Positions 6,605 through 11,217 of a stretch of DNA of 11,217 nucleotides are shown piece by piece; position 1 is the first letter of the stretch, and each line of letters opens with the position of its first letter. The translations under genes and the position numbers were made by a program. The notes beneath the pieces are model-generated. The model saw only the letters and a program-made list of their open reading frames with translations. It searched no databases and was not told where the DNA came from. The DNA is from Betaproteobacteria bacterium. Its GTDB lineage: Bacteria; Pseudomonadota; Gammaproteobacteria; Burkholderiales; Burkholderiaceae_C. The stretch is from NCBI GenBank assembly GCA_009927195.1, contig RFNL01000330.1:1-11217 (forward strand), read 5' to 3'.

Positions 6605-6639
6605 AACAGACAAAGCGTTTCAGGGAAAAATCAACCCTG
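6602..6639. terminator. Weak hairpins in the ureD/urtE convergent gap
   Basis: Two small inverted repeats occupy the gap: TGAAAC/GTTTCA (6602-6607 with 6617-6622) and CAGGG/CCCTG (6621-6625 with 6635-6639). Neither is followed by a proper T-tract on either strand. They may help to end the converging transcripts but are not convincing intrinsic terminators. Confidence 0.25.
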
Positions 6640-6641
6640 GG

Positions 6642-7334
6642 TTAAATCGAAACCAATTGCCGGATATTTTTGCTTCGCATTTCCGATCCAGGGCCTTGGG
6701 CAATGATTTCACCCCTCTCCATCACCAGATATTGATCGGCCAAATCTTGGGCAAAGTCGTAGTACTGCTCACACAGCAAAATGGCCATGTCCCCGCGCTG
6801 GGCCAATTGCTGGATCACCCGCCCAATGTCTTTGATGATGCTGGGCTGAATGCCTTCGGTGGGTTCATCGAGCACCAGCAACTTAGGGCCACCGGCCAAG
6901 GACCTGGCAATCGCCAATTGCTGCTGTTGCCCGCCTGACAAATCGCCGCCGCGTCGGTGTCGCATCTGGTCCAAGATGGGAAACAGTTCAAACAACTCGT
7001 CTGGGATGCGGGCATTGCCGGGTCGCGTGGCCAAGCCCATGCGCAGGTTGTCCTCGACTGTCAATCGGTTGAAAATCTCACGACCTTGGGGCACATAGCC
7101 AATGCCGGCACGGGCCCGCTCATAAGGGGTGGCCCGGGTGATCAATTGGCCCGCAAAGCTGATGCTGCCCTCACGGATGGGCACCAATCCCATCAGCGAC
7201 TTGAGCAAAGTGGTTTTGCCCACGCCGTTGCGGCCCAATAAAACGGTGATTTGCCCGGTTGGGGCATCAAGGGAAATATCGCGCAAGATGTGCGAACCGC
7301 CATAGTATTGGTGAATGTGTTGAACGCTCAGCAT
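6642..7334 (-). CDS. urtE: Urea ABC transporter ATP-binding subunit UrtE
   Basis: UrtE is one of the two ATPases (LivF-like) of the high-affinity urea importer UrtABCDE. The 230 residues show Walker A GRNGVGKTT (34-42), Q-loop Q83 in VPQGREIFNRLTV, the signature LSGGQQQQL (132-140), Walker B LLVLDEP (152-158) followed by TEGIQPSI, and CEQYYDFA (188-195), where LivF/UrtE proteins normally carry Q in place of the switch histidine. The frame is open further upstream (to 7433), but those residues overlap urtD and do not resemble the family. ATG 7334, one base after the urtD stop (TGACATG), is the natural start. It is the last gene of the operon, followed by the convergent ureD gene. It ends in TAA at 6644-6642. 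Confidence 0.95.
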   Translation of the reverse strand: MLSVQHIHQYYGGSHILRDISLDAPTGQITVLLGRNGVGKTTLLKSLMGLVPIREGSISFAGQLITRATPYERARAGIGYVPQGREIFNRLTVEDNLRMGLATRPGNARIPDELFELFPILDQMRHRRGGDLSGGQQQQLAIARSLAGGPKLLVLDEPTEGIQPSIIKDIGRVIQQLAQRGDMAILLCEQYYDFAQDLADQYLVMERGEIIAQGPGSEMRSKNIRQLVSI

Positions 7335-7335
7335 G

Positions 7336-8079
7336 TCAACGCCCCAAATAAACTTCGATGACCCGCTCATCGGCTTGCACCTGGTCCAAGGTGCCTTGGG
7401 CCAATACCGATCCATCGCACAGCACGGTGACAATGTCCGATATGCGCCGGATGAACGACATGTCGTGCTCGACCACCATCAACGAGTGTTTGCCTTTGAG
7501 GGTCAAAAACAATTCAGCCGTGCGCTCGGTTTCATGGTCGGTCATGCCCGCCACCGGTTCATCGAGCAGCAGCAGCTTGGGCTCTTGCATCAACAACATG
7601 CCAATTTCCAGCCATTGCTTTTGACCGTGGCTGAGCTTGCCCGCTGTGCTCAAAACGGCCGAGGGCAATTGGATGGTGTGCAACACCTCCTCCAGCCGAT
7701 CGCGCTGCGTGCCGTTGGGCCGAAAGCGCATGGAGGCACCCACACCTTTGTGGGTCTTCAAGGCCAGTTCCAGGTTTTCGTACACCGTGAGTTGCTCAAA
7801 CACCGTGGGTTTTTGAAATTTACGGCCAATCCCCAGTTGGGCGATCTCGGGCTCGTTGTGGCGCAACAAATCAATGGTGCTGCCAAAAAACACACGGCCT
7901 GCATCAGGCTTGGTTTTGCCGGTGATGATGTCCATCAGGGTGGTCTTGCCTGCCCCATTGGGGCCAATGATGCAACGCAGTTCACCCGGTGCAATGTCCA
8001 GCGACAACCCATTGATGGCTTTGAAACCATCAAAGCTCACATGCACATCTTCCAGGTAAAGAATGCGGCCATGGGCCAA
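7336..8079 (-). CDS. urtD: Urea ABC transporter ATP-binding subunit UrtD, core ORF; 5' end apparently frameshifted
   Basis: This is the second ATPase (LivG-like) of the urea importer. The uninterrupted frame gives 247 residues from a TTG at 8079. It has Walker A GPNGAGKTT (39-47), Q-loop Q89 (GRKFQKPTVFEQLTV), signature LSHGQ (149-153), Walker B LLLLDEP (168-174) and switch histidine H205 in VVEHDM. All catalytic elements are present, so the core may work if it is translated. The probable native start is GTG 8207, which overlaps the urtC stop as GTGA and opens a 43-codon extension (MTPDLMAQGAERY through GELD). That extension is one base out of frame with the core at about 8077-8081. Adding one base there would give a protein of about 290 residues. 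GGTGAG, 5 nt before TTG 8079, might permit internal initiation. The cause could be a true mutation or a sequence error. Confidence 0.88.
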   Translation of the reverse strand: MAHGRILYLEDVHVSFDGFKAINGLSLDIAPGELRCIIGPNGAGKTTLMDIITGKTKPDAGRVFFGSTIDLLRHNEPEIAQLGIGRKFQKPTVFEQLTVYENLELALKTHKGVGASMRFRPNGTQRDRLEEVLHTIQLPSAVLSTAGKLSHGQKQWLEIGMLLMQEPKLLLLDEPVAGMTDHETERTAELFLTLKGKHSLMVVEHDMSFIRRISDIVTVLCDGSVLAQGTLDQVQADERVIEVYLGR

Positions 8080-8207
8080 TCCAACTCACCGGCCTGGTGC
8101 AAGCGGGCATAGCTCGCGGTTCGACCACCAGACTCCGAAGCACTGGCCTTTTGATCCAGCGCCTTTTGATAACGCTCAGCGCCTTGGGCCATCAAGTCCG
8201 GTGTCAC
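8080..8207 (-). pseudogene. urtD: Displaced N-terminal extension of UrtD (one-base frameshift)
   Basis: From GTG 8207 the frame reads MTPDLMAQGAERY, then KALDQKASASESGGR and HQAGELD. From memory, this resembles the leader that precedes the ATPase core in UrtD of related betaproteobacteria. It reaches GAT (8081-8079) and then leaves the family in this frame (WPMAAFF), hitting a stop near 8037. The core frame continues the family sequence immediately as AHGRILYLED. The shift equals one missing base. The 4-bp GTGA overlap with urtC supports 8207 as the original start. Confidence 0.7.
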
Positions 8208-9340
8208 GATCCATCCCCTTTGCCCGGTGCAGCGTTTTGGCCCCAGCGCGAACCCATCTGGCGCAGCCAGCCCACCACACCCTGGGGCAGGTATAAGGTC
8301 ACCACGATGAACAAGCCACCCAAAAAGTACAACCAAAACTCTGGGGCTGTCACGGTCAACCAACTCTTTGCGCCGTTGACCAAAAATGCGCCCACGATGG
8401 GGCCCACCAAGGTGCCGCGCCCTCCCACAGCAGCCCAAATGGCGATTTCAATGGAATTGGCCGGGCTCATCTCACTGGGGTTGATGATGCCCACCTGCGG
8501 CACATACAAGGCCCCGGCCACCCCACACATCACTGCCGACAAGACCCAAATGCTGAGCTTGTAGGGCATAGGCGAGTAGCCACAAAACATCAAGCGGCTC
8601 TCGGCATCGCGCAACGCTTGCAGCACACGGCCATATTTGCTGCGCATGAGCCAGCGGGCCAATAAATAAAAGCCCAACAAGGTCAAGCCAGTCAGCACAA
8701 ACAAGACCATGCGCATGTGGGCTGTGGCCAATGGCATGTCCAAAATGCGCTTGAAATCGGTGAAGCCATTGTTGCCACCAAAGCCAGTTTCATTGCGAAA
8801 GAACAGCAACATGAATGCAAATGTCATGGCCTGGGTGATGATAGAGAAATAAACCCCTTTGATGCGTGAACGAAAGGCAAAGAAGCCAAACACAAAAGCC
8901 AGCAAGCCGGGGGCCAGCACCACCAAAGCCAAGGTGGCCCCAAAACTGTCGCTCAAGGCCCAATGCCAAGGCAATTCTTTCCAATCCAAAAAAACCATGA
9001 AGTCGGGCAATAGCGATTTGTAATTGCCGTCACGCCCAATTTGGCGCATCAGGTACATGCCCATGGCATAGCCGCCCAAGGCAAAAAACAAACCATGACC
9101 CAGCGATAAGATACCGCAATAGCCCCAGATCAAATCCATCGCCAATGCACAAATGGCATAGCACATGATCTTGCCCAGCAAAGATACAGCAAAGTCACTC
9201 ATATGCATTGGATGACCGTTGGGCAAGACCAAATTCAAAATGGGTGCCAAGCCAGCCACCAGGGCGATACATGCGAAGTACATGCCCCATCCTTTGGGGC
9301 TGAGCAAAGGCTCGGGTGCGGGCAATACAGATGAACCCAT
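8204..9340 (-). CDS. urtC: Urea ABC transporter permease UrtC
   Basis: UrtC is a LivM-type inner-membrane permease that, with UrtB, forms the urea translocation path. The 378 residues are strongly hydrophobic, with about nine to ten membrane segments. Family landmarks include AICALAMDLIWGYCGILSLG, HGLFFALGGYAMGMYLMRQ, GVYFSIITQAMTFAF, ETGFGGNNGFTDF, the ATPase-docking region around RVLQALRDAESR, and AAVGGRGTLVGPIVGA near the C-terminus. I chose ATG 9340 over GTG 9355. The ATG follows the urtB stop by one base (TGAAATG) and has CGAGG 6 nt upstream, whereas GTG 9355 would overlap urtB by 14 bp. Its stop overlaps the probable native urtD start as GTGA. This spacing is what is expected of a translationally coupled operon. 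Confidence 0.95.
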   Translation of the reverse strand: MGSSVLPAPEPLLSPKGWGMYFACIALVAGLAPILNLVLPNGHPMHMSDFAVSLLGKIMCYAICALAMDLIWGYCGILSLGHGLFFALGGYAMGMYLMRQIGRDGNYKSLLPDFMVFLDWKELPWHWALSDSFGATLALVVLAPGLLAFVFGFFAFRSRIKGVYFSIITQAMTFAFMLLFFRNETGFGGNNGFTDFKRILDMPLATAHMRMVLFVLTGLTLLGFYLLARWLMRSKYGRVLQALRDAESRLMFCGYSPMPYKLSIWVLSAVMCGVAGALYVPQVGIINPSEMSPANSIEIAIWAAVGGRGTLVGPIVGAFLVNGAKSWLTVTAPEFWLYFLGGLFIVVTLYLPQGVVGWLRQMGSRWGQNAAPGKGDGS

Positions 9341-9341
9341 T

Positions 9342-10934
9342 TCAAGCCTCGGCACTGCGACCCTTCATCGCAAACAAGCCCTGGGGTCGCTTTTGGATGA
9401 AGACAATGATGAACACCAGCACCGCAATTTTGGCCAATACGGCACCCGCCCAACCTTCTAAAAACTTGTTGAGCACACCCAGTCCCAGGGCCGCGTAAAC
9501 TGTCCCAGCCAGTTGCCCTACGCCGCCGAGCACCACCACCATGAATGCATCCACGATATAGCCCTGGCCCAAATCAGGCCCCACGTTGCCCACCTGGCTC
9601 AAGGCACAACCGGCCAAACCCGCTATGCCAGAACCCAACGCAAAGGCCGTGGTGTCGACGCGGGCTGTGTTCACCCCCATGCACGAAGCCATGGCCCGGT
9701 TTTGGGTGACACCGCGCACAAACAGTCCCAAGCGGGTTTGGCTGATCAACAAGGCCATGGCGACCAACACCAGCCATGCGAACAAAACAATGAACAAACG
9801 GTTCCAGGGCAGCACCAAATTGGCCAACACCTGCACACCGCCGCTCATCCAACTGGGGTTTTCAACAGCCACGTTTTGCGCCCCAAAAATACTGCGCACG
9901 GCCTGCATGAGCATCAGGCTGATACCCCAGGTGGCCAACAAGGTCTCCAGCGGTCGACCATACAAATGGCGCAAAATCCCGCGCTCCAAAGCGGCCCCGA
10001 CCAAGGCAGCGCTGAAAAACGAAACCGGCAACGCTGCAATCAAATATGCATCAAACAGGTTGGGCAGGTATTGGCGAAACAGACCTTGCACCACAAAGGT
10101 GGCGTAGGCACCGACCATCATCAATTCACCATGGGCCATGTTGATGACGCCCATCAAACCATAAGTGATGGCCAATCCCAGAGCCACCAGTAACAAAATC
10201 GATCCCAAGCTGACACCGGTAAACACCACACCCCAACGCTCACCCCATGCCAATGCAGCCTGTATGTCGCGCAAAGCGGAGGCAATTTGGGCTTTGACCG
10301 CTGCATCGCTCTCTTGCGACCACTGTTGGTTCAACAGCAACTGCACCTGTGGTGTTTTGGCTTGGGCCAAGTCATGTGCTGCTCTCGCTCTGGTGGCCGC
10401 ATCTGGATGGCTGATGTCCATTGCGGCCTGGGCCCAGCGCAAAGCCTTGGCCACCTCGGCATCCTTTTCAACGGCCAAAGCCTTTTCAATCAAGGGCGCT
10501 TTGGCCGCATCGGGTTCTTTGATCAATGCCTGGGCGGCTTGCATGCGCACGCTTTTGTCGGGACTGAGCAGCTTCAAAGCGGCCAATGCGGCATCGACTT
10601 CTCCGCGCATGCGGTTGTTACTGACCACGTCTAGTGCGTCATCGGGCATGGCCTGGGGAGAAGCGTCCAACGGGCTCAAAGGCTGGCCTTCGCGCAACAT
10701 CCAAACCTTGTCGCCCAAAACTTTCACGTTGTCATCGGCCAAGGCTTGCAAAAAAACCGCTGTGGCGGGGTCGGCTTGCTGCAACACCTGCTGGAGCACA
10801 TTCACACGCGCATCCGTATCACCCGTTGACAAACCACGGGCTTGCTCCATGCTCAGGGCTTGGGCGCCGAAGGACAAAAACAGTCCACACAAAACCACCA
10901 AGCCAAGCCGAAACCCTTGTAAAGAAAAAAACAT
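9342..10934 (-). CDS. urtB: Urea ABC transporter permease UrtB with periplasmic N-terminal domain
   Basis: UrtB is the LivH-type permease of the urea importer. The 530-residue form has a signal-like N-terminus (about residues 1-26, LVVLCGLFLSFGAQA, probable cleavage after AQA). A helical, alanine- and glutamine-rich region follows (about 27-230) that looks like repeated short helices (KLLSPDKSVRMQAAQALI, RWAQAAMD, HPDAATRARAAHDLA). The membrane domain starts near residue 235, with the LivH signature GLMGVINMAHGELMMVGAY (259-277) and later SCMGVNTARVDTTAFALGSG and DAFMVVVLGGVGQLAGT. The long periplasmic domain is usual for UrtB. ATG 10934 is chosen because it opens the signal peptide; the frame is open up to 11015, but that part is the urtA-urtB gap. 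No strong ribosome binding site is visible. The stop lies one base before the urtC start. Confidence 0.94.
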   Translation of the reverse strand: MFFSLQGFRLGLVVLCGLFLSFGAQALSMEQARGLSTGDTDARVNVLQQVLQQADPATAVFLQALADDNVKVLGDKVWMLREGQPLSPLDASPQAMPDDALDVVSNNRMRGEVDAALAALKLLSPDKSVRMQAAQALIKEPDAAKAPLIEKALAVEKDAEVAKALRWAQAAMDISHPDAATRARAAHDLAQAKTPQVQLLLNQQWSQESDAAVKAQIASALRDIQAALAWGERWGVVFTGVSLGSILLLVALGLAITYGLMGVINMAHGELMMVGAYATFVVQGLFRQYLPNLFDAYLIAALPVSFFSAALVGAALERGILRHLYGRPLETLLATWGISLMLMQAVRSIFGAQNVAVENPSWMSGGVQVLANLVLPWNRLFIVLFAWLVLVAMALLISQTRLGLFVRGVTQNRAMASCMGVNTARVDTTAFALGSGIAGLAGCALSQVGNVGPDLGQGYIVDAFMVVVLGGVGQLAGTVYAALGLGVLNKFLEGWAGAVLAKIAVLVFIIVFIQKRPQGLFAMKGRSAEA

Positions 10935-10951
10935 GTTGATGCCATCAAATA

Positions 10952-10975
10952 GGGGAGGGGCCAGGCCGCCTCCCC
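10952..10975 (-). promoter_or_regulatory. Intercistronic hairpin between urtA and urtB (possible attenuator or mRNA-stabilising stem)
   Basis: On the minus strand GGGGAGG (10975-10969) pairs perfectly with CCTCCCC (10958-10952) around a 10-nt GC-rich loop that can itself pair (GGCC twice). TATTTGATG follows, a weak T-tract. Such hairpins after binding-protein genes often stabilise the upstream message or partially terminate, so that the binding protein is made in excess over the permeases. The stem is seen directly; the function is inferred. Confidence 0.55.
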
Positions 10976-11017
10976 GAGGTTCACTCAGCGGCCCATCCCG
11001 AATCGAGCCGCCCACAG

Positions 11018-11029
11018 CACAGCGCTGTG
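11018..11029. repeat. Perfect 12-bp palindrome just downstream of urtA
   Basis: CACAGCGCTGTG is perfectly self-complementary and lies 5 bp beyond the urtA stop on the minus strand. It could form a small stem near the 3' end of the urtA message, or be chance. No loop is left when fully paired, so a hairpin would lose its central pairs. Confidence 0.3.
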
Positions 11030-11033
11030 TTGA

Positions 11034-11217
11034 TTACTTCTTGACCGGCTCGTCTGGCTTTTTGTCGTTGCCTTCGATGTAAGGGCTCCAGGGCTTGGCC
11101 TTGACCGGACCCGGGGTTTTCCACACCACGTTGAACTGGCCATCGGCCTTGACCTCACCGATGAACACCGACTTGTGCAAATGATGGTTTTTCTCGTCCA
11201 TTTTGGAGACGATGCCC
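11034..11217 (-). CDS. urtA: Urea ABC transporter substrate-binding protein UrtA, C-terminal 60 residues (gene runs off the window)
   Basis: The last 60 residues of the periplasmic urea-binding protein are visible on the minus strand, ending at TAA 11036-11034. The segment HKSVFIGEVKADGQFNVVWK followed by PGPVKAKPWSPYIEGN is characteristic of the UrtA C-terminus, which ends in a lysine-rich tail (DKKPDEPVKK). UrtA captures urea in the periplasm and delivers it to the UrtBC permease. It precedes urtB by 99 bp, the only sizeable gap in the operon. The start, signal peptide and promoter lie to the right of the window. Confidence 0.93.
   Translation of the reverse strand, partial: GIVSKMDEKNHHLHKSVFIGEVKADGQFNVVWKTPGPVKAKPWSPYIEGNDKKPDEPVKK

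Noticed and set aside
8070..8090. Programmed ribosomal frameshift in urtD
   Set aside because: No slippery heptamer, stimulatory pseudoknot or internal Shine-Dalgarno at the right distance is evident; a lost base or a sequence error is simpler.
7333..8112. Open frame of 259 codons on the plus strand opposite urtD
   Set aside because: It is antisense to the UrtD ATPase with all motifs intact on the other strand; its composition (many Gln and His) is that of a shadow frame.
10165..11082. Open frame of 305 codons on the plus strand opposite urtB
   Set aside because: It is antisense to the alanine-rich UrtB N-terminal domain and crosses into urtA; it has no recognisable domain and a low-complexity Ala/Ser/Cys composition.
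1..11217. CRISPR arrays, tRNA or rRNA genes, insertion sequences, phage or toxin-antitoxin genes
   Set aside because: Looked for and not seen: no regularly spaced direct repeats, no tRNA-like cloverleaf noticed, no transposase or integrase frames.

Overview
The window looks like the chromosome of a betaproteobacterium, probably Burkholderiales/Comamonadaceae. This rests on the urea-transporter sequences (an UrtB with a long periplasmic N-terminal domain), the moderately GC-rich base composition and the codon style. It is inferred by eye, with no database search.

Layout, left to right. (1) 1-1200, plus strand: the 3' part of an ABC ATPase gene and a complete inner-membrane permease gene of the nitrate/sulfonate/taurine/pyrimidine importer type. 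(2) 1201-1525: a non-coding stretch that becomes AT-rich near its end and probably carries the promoter of the next unit. (3) 1526-3777, plus: a small single-span membrane protein of unknown function, followed 8 bp later by a 548-residue voltage-gated K+ channel with two voltage-sensor domains in one chain, closed by a strong intrinsic terminator (3792-3818). (4) 3837-5701, plus: two more six-transmembrane voltage-sensor channels, related to each other and overlapping by 4 bp. Their selectivity filters are non-canonical (TAGYGN and ISGWGN) and one residue shorter than usual. All three channels end in a similar small acidic helical module. (5) 5747-6604, plus: ureD, a urease nickel-insertion chaperone, with no other urease gene in view. 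(6) 6642-11217, minus, convergent with ureD: the high-affinity urea ABC importer operon read urtA (partial)-urtB-urtC-urtD-urtE, tightly packed, with a hairpin in the urtA-urtB gap. urtD appears to have lost one base near its 5' end, which separates a 43-codon N-terminal extension from the intact ATPase core.

The urt genes and ureD belong to one physiology (urea capture and its hydrolysis), although ureD faces the importer operon. The three channel genes and the small membrane protein form the unusual block. The double-sensor K+ channel and the paired GYGN/GWGN channels are the best candidates for an undescribed system, perhaps heteromeric or functionally linked channels. No RNA genes, CRISPR arrays, insertion sequences or phage genes are visible.
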